Origin: a virus
DNA: 21,953 nt
Reading direction: 5' to 3' (one strand)
Virus record (IMG/VR): IMGVR_UViG_3300042891_000977
Span: 1 to 21,953 of that record
The notes under the pieces were generated by a model. It ran no database searches. It saw only the letters and a list, made by a program, of their open reading frames with translations, and was not told where the DNA came from. This document shows positions 1 to 8,846 of the stretch, piece by piece. The position numbers were made by a program, and so were the translations under genes. Positions within the stretch are counted from its first letter, which is position 1. Each line of letters starts with the position of its first letter.

Positions 1-1
1 A

Positions 2-1504
2 GGAACGAGAACTCTTACTCAAATGGCAATGGAATATGAGACTAGAAATCCTGCTGAACAAATGGTGGAATCGCCTTTTGGAAAGGCCTCTTGTTATGCT
101 CAATGTTCGCCATCTCAAAATTTCTATACTGGAGTTAGAATCGATTGCGATCCAAGACTTCTATTTCAACCTTACAATTTAATGAATCCAGCAATCAACT
201 TCTATCGAGAAGCTGCTTGTGCTGTATCTGAGATGTTTGGTCATTGTGTTCGTTATTTCAAAACTCAAGCCGATACGGCTTCGGCTGATGCAGTACTTAA
301 GGAATACTCTTTATTCAACGTGACTGATGTTAAAGACATCAAAATCATGGTGCCGGATAACACATTCCCTGATAACTCAATATCTTTCTTACCTTATGAT
401 ATGGATTTCGGTGAAGGTATTGAAATTCATATTGTTAGAGATCACTTCGAAAGAGCATTCGGTGTAGATGATTTACCTGAACAAAAAGATTATCTGTACT
501 TTCCTTTAATTGATCGTATGTTTGAAGTTCATTCGGCATATTTATACAGAGACTTTATGATGTCTCAAGTTTATTACAAAGTAATGCTTTATAAATGGCA
601 GGATAAACTTAACGTAATGAGAGATATCAAAGAGATCAATGATTATGTAGATAACTTAACTGAAAACTTTGATGAGGTTCTTCAACCAGAAATTGACAAA
701 GAATTCTTGAAAATAACAAAGCCTGATCAATATACAACAGTAAACATTGGAGGATTTGATAAAGTTAGATCTCTTGTTAATAAAGATCTACAAATAAAAA
801 CATATGACTTAAATAACTACTTCACCGTAGTTGGTAAATACTTCTATGAATTGAATGCTGGAATTAAGCAAAATGAATTAGCCGTGAAATATAAATTAGC
901 CGTAAATAGACCTGTAAAAGAACATACTGCATTTTCTGCATGGTTCAAACCTCTTAAATCAAATTGGACAAGTCAAACAAATACTTATGATACCTTATTG
1001 AATGGATATAATGATGATGAGAATAAAGGTTATCAAATTAATTTGCTTTATAACAATGTCAATAATACCGTTGTAACTAGCGGGATTGAAGTTAAGATCA
1101 ATAATCAAACTCTTCAATTTAATCATAACTTCCCTCAACTAAATAGAGAAGAATGGTATGCTATAGTGGTTAATCAACTTAATGACTTTTCACAAGCATC
1201 AGTACATATTTGGAAAATGAAATGGTCCCAAGCGGCTCCAACTGCACAAAAGACTACGGATCTTCAGTTAGTCTATACCGAAAATGTTTCGATGATACCA
1301 GAAGAAGTAAAACCTACCTCAACCGCTTTCTCTTTATTAGGAGGAACTATTGGAATAACCAATGTAAGAATTTGGAACGAATCCATTGAAGAAGAAAAAC
1401 AGCCAGTGGTTCTAAATCAATATGTAGTAAGAGATTCTCATTTATCTTTGGCGATAGACAATGCTATACCTCCACTTAGATTAGTTAAAGAGTATGTTAG
1501 ATAA
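2..1504 (+). CDS. gp14: T4 gp14-like neck protein with C-terminal LamG-like domain (5' end possibly cut by window)
   Basis: Predicted head-tail neck protein. Numbering from the first ATG (position 23), residues 55-195 resemble T4 gp14: an NP-x-x-NF segment is followed by a hydrophobic helix and a tyrosine-rich strand, and then D-Y-L-Y-F-P-L-I-D-R-M-F-E-V at 156-169, matching the DLIYFPMDNSLFEI stretch of T4 gp14. Residues about 302-455 look like a concanavalin/LamG-type jelly roll (FSAWFKP, a central W-Y-A-I-V-V-N strand, and GITNVRIWNESI at the end), which T4 gp14 lacks. The frame stays open to the window edge (codons from position 2) and no clear ribosome site precedes ATG 23, so the true start may lie upstream. 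It is first in the order 14-16-17-18-19. Known: gp14 helps close the head for tail joining. Inferred: the extra domain may bind sugar or decorate the neck. Confidence 0.72.
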   Translation, partial: GTRTLTQMAMEYETRNPAEQMVESPFGKASCYAQCSPSQNFYTGVRIDCDPRLLFQPYNLMNPAINFYREAACAVSEMFGHCVRYFKTQADTASADAVLKEYSLFNVTDVKDIKIMVPDNTFPDNSISFLPYDMDFGEGIEIHIVRDHFERAFGVDDLPEQKDYLYFPLIDRMFEVHSAYLYRDFMMSQVYYKVMLYKWQDKLNVMRDIKEINDYVDNLTENFDEVLQPEIDKEFLKITKPDQYTTVNIGGFDKVRSLVNKDLQIKTYDLNNYFTVVGKYFYELNAGIKQNELAVKYKLAVNRPVKEHTAFSAWFKPLKSNWTSQTNTYDTLLNGYNDDENKGYQINLLYNNVNNTVVTSGIEVKINNQTLQFNHNFPQLNREEWYAIVVNQLNDFSQASVHIWKMKWSQAAPTAQKTTDLQLVYTENVSMIPEEVKPTSTAFSLLGGTIGITNVRIWNESIEEEKQPVVLNQYVVRDSHLSLAIDNAIPPLRLVKEYVR

Positions 1505-1532
1505 TGAAATGGGAAGAATGAAGGAGAATTAC

Positions 1533-1547
1533 CTAGTAACTTACTAG
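1533..1547. repeat. Perfect short inverted repeat in the 14-16 intergenic gap
   Basis: CTAGTAA and TTACTAG flank a single C, giving a 15-nt perfect inverted repeat. It lies in a 185-nt gap (1505-1689) that holds no convincing gene, although T4 has gp15 here. The one-base centre is too short for a good RNA hairpin, so it could be a protein-binding site or chance in AT-rich DNA. Confidence 0.3.
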
Positions 1548-1689
1548 TACTGCCTGAAGAACTATATTATTTCCTCGATCACCTTAGATAAAGGTTATAT
1601 GTTAATAATCACTGGTCAGATTCAGTACATTCTTTGATTCATTTAAGCTTTTTTTGCAAATAATAATAAAACCGAAGAGATGCTATTAG

Positions 1690-2337
1690 ATGCATCCACA
1701 AATAACTATGGAAGATAAAAACGATCCAGTAAGAAAATCTATAGATGATTTGTTAGCAGAAGATCAACAATCAAATTCTACTCCAGTATTGTCAGGAGGA
1801 GGATTACCTGCATTTCAAGTAACAGATCCTTTAGATTATGACGGAGAAAAAGATATAGCACAAAACAAAGCTAAGAAGTTAATGAATTCTCTTTTGAAAT
1901 TCTACCTATCACAGGAGTTAATACAAAAGAATGAATACATTACACTCAAAGCTAAAATTGATGTAATGACAATGAGTAATCTAATGTTTCAGATGAGAAC
2001 TGCTGAACATGCTATTGTTACTTTATTACGATCAATTGATGCTGGTGAAGCTTCTCCACGTATGTTTGAAGTTCTTGGCGGTTTACAAAAAACCATGTTA
2101 GATATTATGAAACATCAAACACTTCATATGATGGCTGCTGAAGAGAACATGAAAAAACTTAAACGTGATATTGATATCTATGGAGATTCAATTGATATCA
2201 CACCAAAAGATTCAAAACCGCAGATTGCAACCGTTAATAGAGGAACTAGAAATTTAATGAGAGACATTCAATCTGAAATCAATGGAGAAGAAATCGAAGA
2301 AACGGATTTTGACTCAGAAAATCAAGATGAACTATAA
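1690..2337 (+). CDS. terS: Small terminase subunit, T4 gp16-like
   Basis: Predicted DNA-recognition subunit of the packaging motor, partner of the large terminase encoded at 3019. It aligns by eye with T4 gp16: A-S-P-R-M-F-E-V-L at 121-129 matches the SPRHMEVFATL region of gp16, then comes a helical, probably coiled-coil stretch (about 100-160), and near the C-terminus an A-T-V-x-R-G-T-x-x-L-M-x-x-I segment matches the gp16 ATVFMGSPTELMDEI tail. At 215 residues it is longer than T4 gp16 (164), mostly through an acidic N-terminal extension. A second in-frame ATG at 1708 (MEDKND) is an equally plausible start. The stop is followed directly by the ATG of the next gene, which suggests coupled translation. 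Confidence 0.82.
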   Translation: MHPQITMEDKNDPVRKSIDDLLAEDQQSNSTPVLSGGGLPAFQVTDPLDYDGEKDIAQNKAKKLMNSLLKFYLSQELIQKNEYITLKAKIDVMTMSNLMFQMRTAEHAIVTLLRSIDAGEASPRMFEVLGGLQKTMLDIMKHQTLHMMAAEENMKKLKRDIDIYGDSIDITPKDSKPQIATVNRGTRNLMRDIQSEINGEEIEETDFDSENQDEL

Positions 2338-3015
2338 ATGATTAAGCCAATTAAAGGTACATTTAAAACCTTTCATGATTACATTAAAATTACCGGACAT
2401 AACGATAAAGAGCTAGATCCCAAGCAATTCACTAGAATTGATACGGAAGAGAAGGTCCTTTATCTAACTTTTGATACATGTCCAACCAGCATAGTAGATT
2501 TTAGTATCATCAATTGGTTAATAGAAAATAAAATACCAGCAACAATATTCCTAAATATTGAATGGTATAAAGAAAACAAATCAAAAGACCTATCATTCTT
2601 ACAATCACCGCAATTTGAAATCGGTGGTCATGGATACGAACATAAACGTCCTGCCAATCAAGATTTCCGAGAACAAACATATGATATTGATTCTTGTGTA
2701 AATTTTATTGAGAATGAGGTAAAACGAAAGGTAAAATGGTATCGTTCACCTTACGGAAAACCTAACGAAGACACATTTAATATCCTAGATCCTTTAGGAA
2801 TTAGATATGCATCTTGGGCAGGACATGTATTCGATAAGAGTGCACCAGAGTTACCTAATCCAAACAAAGTTGCATTAGCTTATTTAGCACAAAATACTCA
2901 GCCTGGAAATATTCTCGTATTTCATATTAATGGTGAAGGATTTAATTCGCTTGAGATCTTAAAGATTGCATATACTTGGGCAACTGAACATGGATATTCG
3001 TTCAAAAAGCTATAA
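2338..3015 (+). CDS. Polysaccharide deacetylase-like protein (NodB/CE4 fold), between the terminase genes
   Basis: Residues about 38-222 form a NodB-homology domain. Seen: L-T-F-D-T-C-P (43-49) in the place of the usual TFDDGP motif, H-G-Y-E-H (98-102) as the H-x3-H metal site, R-S-P-Y-G (136-140), and a late V-F-H-I-N (194-198) carrying the second conserved His. CE4 enzymes remove acetyl groups from amino sugars of peptidoglycan, chitin-like polymers or capsules, using a metal held by one Asp and two His. Here the metal-binding second Asp of motif 1 is Thr47, so activity or metal binding may be altered; TFDxC variants may form a separate subgroup. No signal peptide or membrane segment is visible, so any export would need lysis or virion packaging. 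The gene abuts terS and lies 3 nt before terL, an unusual site for a non-packaging gene. Confidence 0.8.
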   Translation: MIKPIKGTFKTFHDYIKITGHNDKELDPKQFTRIDTEEKVLYLTFDTCPTSIVDFSIINWLIENKIPATIFLNIEWYKENKSKDLSFLQSPQFEIGGHGYEHKRPANQDFREQTYDIDSCVNFIENEVKRKVKWYRSPYGKPNEDTFNILDPLGIRYASWAGHVFDKSAPELPNPNKVALAYLAQNTQPGNILVFHINGEGFNSLEILKIAYTWATEHGYSFKKL

Positions 3016-3018
3016 TTT

Positions 3019-4809
3019 ATGTTTAAAGTAAAAGAATATAAAGAGGAAAATTCCGAAGATGATAAAGTAATATGGACTTCCGCGAAAGTTGAAAAACTCC
3101 TTGTGGCAATGGAAGAAGGTTATGCTACGGCAGAACATCCATTTTATGAAGGAGATCCAAATTATCGAAAAGGAAATATCGTCTTTGAATATACGGATTG
3201 GGAATACGAAGAAATAAAGAAATGTGCTAAAGACATCATTCATTTTGCCAATCATTATTGTACAGTAATGACCGATGAAGGTTATATGAAAATTAATCTT
3301 CGTCCTTACCAAGAAGATGTACTTCGATCATATCAAGCAAATAGATGGAATATCTTTATGGCATCTCGTCAGATTGGTAAAACCATCACATCATCAATCT
3401 TCTTAACTTGGTATCTCCTATTTCACTTTGATAAAAACGTACTTCTTATGTCCAATAAGGGTGCCACCACCAAAGAAATCATGGATAAGATCAAAGCTAT
3501 CGTTGAAGGTCTTCCATTCTTCTTAAAACCAGGTGTTAATAAGAAAGACGTTATGACCATGATATTTGATAATAAATGTCGTATCATTGGTCAGAATACT
3601 ACAAAAACTGGTGGTATTGGATTTACCATCCATTTGCTATTTATAGATGAGTTTGCGCACATTCCAGAAGGAATTAAGAGAACCTTCTACGAAAATGTAT
3701 ACCCAACGCTATCATCATCTAAAATATCCAGAGTAATCATAACGAGTACGCCTAATGGATTTGATCTATTTCATGATTTATACAGTTCAGCTGTCGATGG
3801 AACTAACGAATATAAAGCGATGCGAGTCGATTGGTGGCAGGTTCCTGGTAGAGATGAAGAATGGAAAGAGAGAGAGATTGCTAATTTAGGTTCGCTTGAA
3901 GCATTTAATCAACAATATGGTTGTCAATTCTTATCGTCATCGAATCTTCTACTTTCATCCGATGAACTTAAAAGACTTAAGAGAGATGAGGTTGAATATA
4001 TATTCCATGAATTTGATGCACTCGATGATTTAGGTTTAGATTATTCTCAACTAAAATGGCACCCAGATTTTGATCCATTATATATTGAAGATCCCAAAAG
4101 ATTTTTTGTATTTGGAATAGATCTGGCCGAAGGAATAGGACGCGACCATTCAGTGATAAATATATTCGAACTTGATTCTTTATCATACGAAGATATCGAA
4201 AAACTAGAATCTCCTGGTGGAATCACTGACTTCTTTTCGTTAAAGCAAGTCGGTTTATTTCGTTCAAATATACATTCAATCGAGAATTTTGCAAAAGTTC
4301 TTTATACAATGTCGGTTAAAATATTTGAACAAGAAAATCTTCGTTTAGTTATTGAGTACAATGTTTATGGTGCAGAGTTGATGAAAAACCTGATTACGCT
4401 TTATCCAACATCCAATGATTTTGATGAGGATTCGGTAGTTAGATATCACCATCGAGTAGGAGCCAAAGTTAAACAACCCGGTCTTCGATTGAACAAAGAT
4501 CTTAAAAAGATTTATTGTGAAAAGATGAAAGCCTTAGTTATGTCTGGTAAAATCCAGCTAAATGAGAAACAATCTATACACGAAGCCTCTTTGTTTTCTA
4601 GAAATCCTACTGGAACATATTCAGCACAAACTGGAAATGATGACATCATCATGACAGCAGTTTCGGTATCATCTTTCTTTGATACTTTAGATTTTGCCGA
4701 TATCGTAGAAGAGTTCTTCGAATTCTTAGACGATGAAAAAATTGCCAAAATTGAAGAGATGATAGATGAAATCGGAGATGACAATGGAGAAATATATGAT
4801 ATTTTTTAG
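3019..4809 (+). CDS. terL: Large terminase subunit (packaging ATPase/nuclease), T4 gp17-like
   Basis: Motor that pumps DNA into the prohead and cuts the concatemer. The ATPase domain has a Walker A-type motif S-R-Q-I-G-K-T (116-122), Walker B L-L-F-I-D-E-F (206-212, Glu211 catalytic) and the coupling motif S-T-P-N-G (243-247), all in the arrangement of T4 gp17. The C-terminal RNase H-fold nuclease shows Asp368 (F-G-I-D-L-A-E-G), Glu446 (V-I-E-Y-N) and Asp541/542 (N-D-D-I-I-M), matching the gp17 acidic triad. Length 596 is close to T4 (610). The tail of the protein is strongly acidic. It follows the deacetylase gene by 3 nt, so terS, the deacetylase gene and terL probably share one transcript. 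Confidence 0.96.
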   Translation: MFKVKEYKEENSEDDKVIWTSAKVEKLLVAMEEGYATAEHPFYEGDPNYRKGNIVFEYTDWEYEEIKKCAKDIIHFANHYCTVMTDEGYMKINLRPYQEDVLRSYQANRWNIFMASRQIGKTITSSIFLTWYLLFHFDKNVLLMSNKGATTKEIMDKIKAIVEGLPFFLKPGVNKKDVMTMIFDNKCRIIGQNTTKTGGIGFTIHLLFIDEFAHIPEGIKRTFYENVYPTLSSSKISRVIITSTPNGFDLFHDLYSSAVDGTNEYKAMRVDWWQVPGRDEEWKEREIANLGSLEAFNQQYGCQFLSSSNLLLSSDELKRLKRDEVEYIFHEFDALDDLGLDYSQLKWHPDFDPLYIEDPKRFFVFGIDLAEGIGRDHSVINIFELDSLSYEDIEKLESPGGITDFFSLKQVGLFRSNIHSIENFAKVLYTMSVKIFEQENLRLVIEYNVYGAELMKNLITLYPTSNDFDEDSVVRYHHRVGAKVKQPGLRLNKDLKKIYCEKMKALVMSGKIQLNEKQSIHEASLFSRNPTGTYSAQTGNDDIIMTAVSVSSFFDTLDFADIVEEFFEFLDDEKIAKIEEMIDEIGDDNGEIYDIF

Positions 4810-4836
4810 TCACCTAATACATATCAGAAAATCCCA

Positions 4837-4851
4837 GATATATAATTAAAA
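4837..4851 (+). promoter_or_regulatory. Candidate late promoter of the sheath gene
   Basis: GATATATAATTAAAA begins 28 nt before the sheath ATG. It is a variant of the GATAAATA box found before the tail tube, payload and glycosyltransferase genes, and resembles the T4 late promoter TATAAATA. This is the weakest of the four copies because the fifth base differs. Confidence 0.4.
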
Positions 4852-4864
4852 ATAACGACGACCA

Positions 4865-7800
4865 ATGGCAATATCACCTAGTCTACAACAATTCAAATCC
4901 TCAGGTGTCTATCGTTTGGAATTTGACAAAAGTCAAATTACCAACATCCCATCTGAGACAATCCGTTTAATTATCGGATTCTCAAAAAAAGGACCTTTTA
5001 ATACTCCGGTTCTTTGTAAAGACACTGTCTTCTTCAAAGAAATTTTCGGAGATATTGATACTACATTAGAAAGAAAAGGTTCGTTCTTCCACAGAACGGC
5101 TCTTGTTTCTCTTGATCGTGGTCCGGTTATTGTATTGAACCTATTGAATCTTGACGATACTTTAGATCAATCACAATTCCGTTCTATTTCTACTGCGTCT
5201 TGGCAAGCCAATTCACCAGTTAAATATGCTCCAGTATCAAATTACTTTAACCAAGATAAATTCTGGTTTACTGATGCTCAAGCACTTATTGACACTGCTG
5301 ATAACTCTGATTACCAATCAGTTGTTGCTCAAAGATTACTTAACGTTGCAAACGTTGGTAGAAAAAACATCTCAATTTTTACTAAGAAATCAACAACTTT
5401 AGGTTTTGATGTATTAGCTAAAGATTGGTACGGAACTGGTAAAGTGCCAGATTTCATCAATGAAAACGATTACATCTCTGATTACATGATCGATTTGATT
5501 ATCGTTGAAGGTGACTTCTCAGATTACCAATCCCTTGCAATCGATCCTATCTACGGAACTTACTTCGATTCAACTGGTTTGAAAACAACCATCTCTGATT
5601 CTTTTGGAAATTCTTTAGACGGATTAACTCAATTCTTAAACTTAAATTCAGTTAACGTACTTGGTGTTTACACTGGTTGTTTAATTCCTGAATTCCAAGA
5701 CAAAAATGGTAATAACCTTTTCATCCAAGATCTAGTTAACCTAGAAACTTCTAAGACTGGTTTATTACTAGGTATTAACCAAGAAACTATCGATGATGCT
5801 CCTGAAACTATTGGAGATGATTTGATCGACTTAGTTGGTCACGGTATTGAATCTGAAGAACCAACTGTGGTAGATTTCTTATCTTACTACGGTTCAATCG
5901 TATCTGCAATTCCTTATGTAGCTGCAACCGGTATTTATAGCTTAGTAGTTGGTGCTACTTATAGTTCTACTCTATGTGCTGGTGCTCAGGCTATGATGAT
6001 CGCTTCTGCTTCATTAACCGGCGCTTCTTCTACAAACGGTTGGAACTCTAACGTAGGTCACTTTGATACTTTATTAGTATATGGTCCTTCTGCTTCACTT
6101 CCTGCTGGTTATTCTTCTAAATTTACTAGTGCTACTGAATTCGCTACTTTCCGTACCGATATCTCAGTAGATAACACATTTATTAAAGCCGGTGCTTCGA
6201 ATGGTGTTGCAGGTGCTTCAGGTAACTACTCTTACTTATCATCTGAATCTTATGATTCTTCAACGGATATCTTAACACTTAAGATCTCTAACGTTGCTGG
6301 TGCTGGTGTTACTGGTCCTACTTCAGTTGCTCAAGGTTACTATCGTTTATTCGCTACAGGATTAACTGCTGGTGGTACTGCTTCTTTACCTCTTATCAAA
6401 TCAGTAAATTTCAACTTCGCTGAAGGTGGTAATTTATTCAATGGGGTTGCAAATGATCTTTATCAAGCTAACCTTTCAGGTATTATAACTGATGGAGATA
6501 AAATTAAAATCAACAACACTGGAGCTACTGCAGTTGCTTATGCTGAATTCACTAGAGTTACTGCAAACGACTTTACCGGTGCTACCTTTACTAATGCTGC
6601 TGCATTCGGTAATGAGGCTCCTGTATTAAATGCATTCACTAACTACATTGAAGTTAATGCTTATACTAACTCAGATTTAAGTAGTGGAGCTACTGCAATT
6701 CTTCCACAAACAACTTATGTGGTTAACACTTTAACTGGTGATATCAACGAATCTTTCCCTCTATGGGGTGGAACTTCTTACACAAATCCTACTAACGTAG
6801 TTTGGGTAGATAATGGTTCTACTGGTCCTTTAGGATTGAATGGTTTCAATGGTCAAATCATTAAAAATCAATTGTTACTTGAGAACTTCGGTGGAACTGG
6901 TGGTGCTACAACTATCAATCCTACTACTGGAAAATCTCGTTTAACTAGAATTCTTTCAGTTAGTGAAGTATCTGATCCTACATCTGCTCTTTACAAAAAG
7001 ATCAAGATTACAACCGTAGATCCTATCTACATTTCAGGAACTAGTGAAATTGAAAGATATAAAGAGGCTTCTAACTTTGTAACCCACTACCGTGTTACTG
7101 CACTTAAAGGTTATACTTTAAGAAGTGGACAAATGCCTGATGGAAGTACTACTCGTCAAAATGAGATTCTAGATGTTATGTACAATAGTAATATCGCGGC
7201 TGCTCTTGCTGATCGTGAAACTATTACTTTCCGTTACATCATCGATTCATTCCAAGGAACAATCGAACCTGCAACTAAGATTCGTTTAACTAAACTTGCT
7301 AAGAATCGTCAATCCGCATTGGCAATCTGTAATATGCCTTCGGTGAAACAATTTAAAGATAGTACCAACCCTCTATTCAAATTAAACTCATCTACTCAAT
7401 TTGATGCTGCTTATATTGCTGATGGTGGTAACCTTTCATTGAATCCTTCTAACATATTCACTTTACCAGGTATTGCTGATGGTGCTAACTACTCTGCTTT
7501 CTATGGTCCTAACTTAACTATCAGAGAAGCTGGAAAAAATACTTCAGTTCCTTCTGCCGCTTATGTTGGTAACCTTTATATCGACAAATACACACAAGCA
7601 CTTCCTTACTCAATCGTTGCTGGTCCTCGTAGAGGTGTGGTAACAGGAACTGGTCTTGTAGGTGTTGAATATAATTTCGATAGAACAGATCTAGATTCAA
7701 TTGAACCATTTGGTTACAACGCAATCGTTAACAAAAGAGGTTTTGGTTTAACTATTAACGCTAACCAAACTGCTCAACAAACTATAAAATCCGCTCTTTC

Positions 7801-8125
7801 ACAAGTTCACGTAAGAGAGTTGTTAATTTACATCCAAGACGGAATTGAGGCTATCCTTAAAAATTACCGTTGGGAATTCAATACTGCTAACAATCGTTTA
7901 GAAATTAAAACTTTAGCAGATAACTTCCTATCACAAATTCTTGCTGATGGTGGAGTTTACGACTTCCAAAACATCATGGATACTACTAACAACACTACTG
8001 AGATCATTGATAACAACTTTGGAATCCTTGATACTTACATCGAACCTGTTAGAGGAATGGGTATCTTAGTTCACAGAACTACAATTCTAAGAACTGGTGC
8101 TATTTCAACTGGTAACTTTATGTAA
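4865..8125 (+). CDS. gp18: Contractile tail sheath protein, T4 gp18-like, enlarged
   Basis: Forms the contractile outer sheath of the tail. The C-terminal region is diagnostic: V-H-V-R-E-L-L, then a Y-D-F-Q-N-I-M-D-T-T-N-N-T stretch and Y-I-E-P-V-R-G match the end of T4 gp18 (VCDTTNNTPSVIDRN...FYIQPARS). The N-terminus also has the sheath start pattern (gly-val, then I-I-G-F-S-K-K-G-P and an F-G-D turn). At 1086 residues it is far longer than T4 gp18 (659). The excess lies mainly between residues 370 and 720, which are rich in Gly, Ala, Ser, Thr and Asn and look like extra beta-rich surface domains. Codons such as GGT, GCT, ACT and AAC are used more uniformly than in neighbours, as expected for a highly expressed virion gene. 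A late-promoter-like box precedes it and a hairpin follows it. Confidence 0.93.
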   Translation: MAISPSLQQFKSSGVYRLEFDKSQITNIPSETIRLIIGFSKKGPFNTPVLCKDTVFFKEIFGDIDTTLERKGSFFHRTALVSLDRGPVIVLNLLNLDDTLDQSQFRSISTASWQANSPVKYAPVSNYFNQDKFWFTDAQALIDTADNSDYQSVVAQRLLNVANVGRKNISIFTKKSTTLGFDVLAKDWYGTGKVPDFINENDYISDYMIDLIIVEGDFSDYQSLAIDPIYGTYFDSTGLKTTISDSFGNSLDGLTQFLNLNSVNVLGVYTGCLIPEFQDKNGNNLFIQDLVNLETSKTGLLLGINQETIDDAPETIGDDLIDLVGHGIESEEPTVVDFLSYYGSIVSAIPYVAATGIYSLVVGATYSSTLCAGAQAMMIASASLTGASSTNGWNSNVGHFDTLLVYGPSASLPAGYSSKFTSATEFATFRTDISVDNTFIKAGASNGVAGASGNYSYLSSESYDSSTDILTLKISNVAGAGVTGPTSVAQGYYRLFATGLTAGGTASLPLIKSVNFNFAEGGNLFNGVANDLYQANLSGIITDGDKIKINNTGATAVAYAEFTRVTANDFTGATFTNAAAFGNEAPVLNAFTNYIEVNAYTNSDLSSGATAILPQTTYVVNTLTGDINESFPLWGGTSYTNPTNVVWVDNGSTGPLGLNGFNGQIIKNQLLLENFGGTGGATTINPTTGKSRLTRILSVSEVSDPTSALYKKIKITTVDPIYISGTSEIERYKEASNFVTHYRVTALKGYTLRSGQMPDGSTTRQNEILDVMYNSNIAAALADRETITFRYIIDSFQGTIEPATKIRLTKLAKNRQSALAICNMPSVKQFKDSTNPLFKLNSSTQFDAAYIADGGNLSLNPSNIFTLPGIADGANYSAFYGPNLTIREAGKNTSVPSAAYVGNLYIDKYTQALPYSIVAGPRRGVVTGTGLVGVEYNFDRTDLDSIEPFGYNAIVNKRGFGLTINANQTAQQTIKSALSQVHVRELLIYIQDGIEAILKNYRWEFNTANNRLEIKTLADNFLSQILADGGVYDFQNIMDTTNNTTEIIDNNFGILDTYIEPVRGMGILVHRTTILRTGAISTGNFM

Positions 8126-8136
8126 TATTTGATGAA

Positions 8137-8160
8137 GCTAGGATCCGCAAGGATCCTAGC
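8137..8160 (+). terminator. 10-bp hairpin with GCAA tetraloop after the sheath gene
   Basis: GCTAGGATCC and GGATCCTAGC pair perfectly around a GCAA (GNRA) loop. No T-run follows, so it may be an attenuator or an mRNA 3'-end stabiliser rather than a full intrinsic terminator. It separates the sheath and tube genes, whose products are needed in similar amounts. Confidence 0.6.
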
Positions 8161-8182
8161 CAATTCTTTAACGAAGCACTAA

Positions 8183-8199
8183 GATAAATAATAAAATAC
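8183..8199 (+). promoter_or_regulatory. Candidate late promoter of the tail tube gene
   Basis: GATAAATAATAAAATAC lies 37 nt upstream of the tube ATG. The GATAAATA core and the following A-rich tract recur at 8847 and 14298, always a short distance before a late gene. Confidence 0.5.
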
Positions 8200-8219
8200 A
8201 CAAAAAAAGCAAATAAACA

Positions 8220-8774
8220 ATGCCAGGATTACCACATTTTCTAAACAGTAAAGCGGCTACTAAATACTACGAACCGTTTTATCAAAACTTGTTTGAGGTA
8301 AACATTCTTCCACCATCATCTATTTCTGGTGGAGAAATCTTGATTGAGCATGTAAACAAAATTGCAGGTTTAACACAAGATAGAGGTTCAGAAGCAACCA
8401 CTCAACAATACAAGTTCGCTAAAAGATCTTATGCAATGGGAGTTCCTACTGATACTGTTACTGATTTAACAGTTAGTTTCTCTCTTAACTTAAATGACGC
8501 AAACGAACTTTACGTATACAAAACTTTACGCGATTGGTTCCGTTTAATCTATAACCCACTTACCGGTGAACAAGGTTTAAAGAAAGATTATGTAGGTACA
8601 CTCGTTGTTACAAACTACAATCGTGCCGGAGATATTTTCTGGCAACGTACTTTCCATGACTGTTTCCCTACAGGAGATATCGGAGAACTAGCTTCTGATT
8701 ACTCAGGTGGTGAAAAAGTTGATATGCCAGACATTAAATTCCGTTCTGACTGGTGGGAAGAAAACATCGTTTAA
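8220..8774 (+). CDS. gp19: Tail tube protein, T4 gp19-like
   Basis: Subunit of the inner tail tube through which DNA passes. Seen: N-L-F-E-V-N-I near the N-terminus (T4 gp19 has NLFQVEI), a central strand-rich region, and a C-terminal F-P-T-G-D-I-G-E-L-x-x-D-Y followed by D-I-K-F-R-S-D-W-W-E, matching the gp19 pattern LWPTNVGELQLDWD...LALDYWE. Length 184 compares with 163 in T4. It follows the sheath gene as in T4, with its own candidate late promoter and a strong terminator after it, so it may form a one-gene transcript. In T4 the portal gene gp20 comes next; here the peptide-tagged small-gene cassette takes that place. Confidence 0.92.
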   Translation: MPGLPHFLNSKAATKYYEPFYQNLFEVNILPPSSISGGEILIEHVNKIAGLTQDRGSEATTQQYKFAKRSYAMGVPTDTVTDLTVSFSLNLNDANELYVYKTLRDWFRLIYNPLTGEQGLKKDYVGTLVVTNYNRAGDIFWQRTFHDCFPTGDIGELASDYSGGEKVDMPDIKFRSDWWEENIV

Positions 8775-8796
8775 TCTCAATCTACTAAAACATTTT

Positions 8797-8823
8797 AAAG
8801 AGAACTCGAAAGGGTTCTCTTTT
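8797..8823 (+). terminator. Intrinsic terminator after the tail tube gene
   Basis: AAAGAGAACTC pairs with GGGTTCTCTTT around a GAAA tetraloop (11 pairs, one T-G wobble) and runs into TTTTG. It ends the tube transcript just before the candidate late promoter of the small-gene cassette. Confidence 0.8.
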
Positions 8824-8846
8824 GTTGTATAATCATATAAGTAAGA

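Noticed and set aside
2338-2400. N-terminus of the deacetylase (T-F-K-T-F-H-D-Y-I) as another capsid-targeting peptide
   Set aside because: It has a similar aromatic pattern but no (L/I)-x-E cleavage site at the right place.
3010-3312. Reverse-strand ORF overlapping the terL start, and other antisense ORFs (for example 4512-4784, 8703-9014, 14135-14452, 18987-19298)
   Set aside because: They lie opposite well-supported genes, have no domain and are biased toward low-complexity residues. All real genes are on the + strand.
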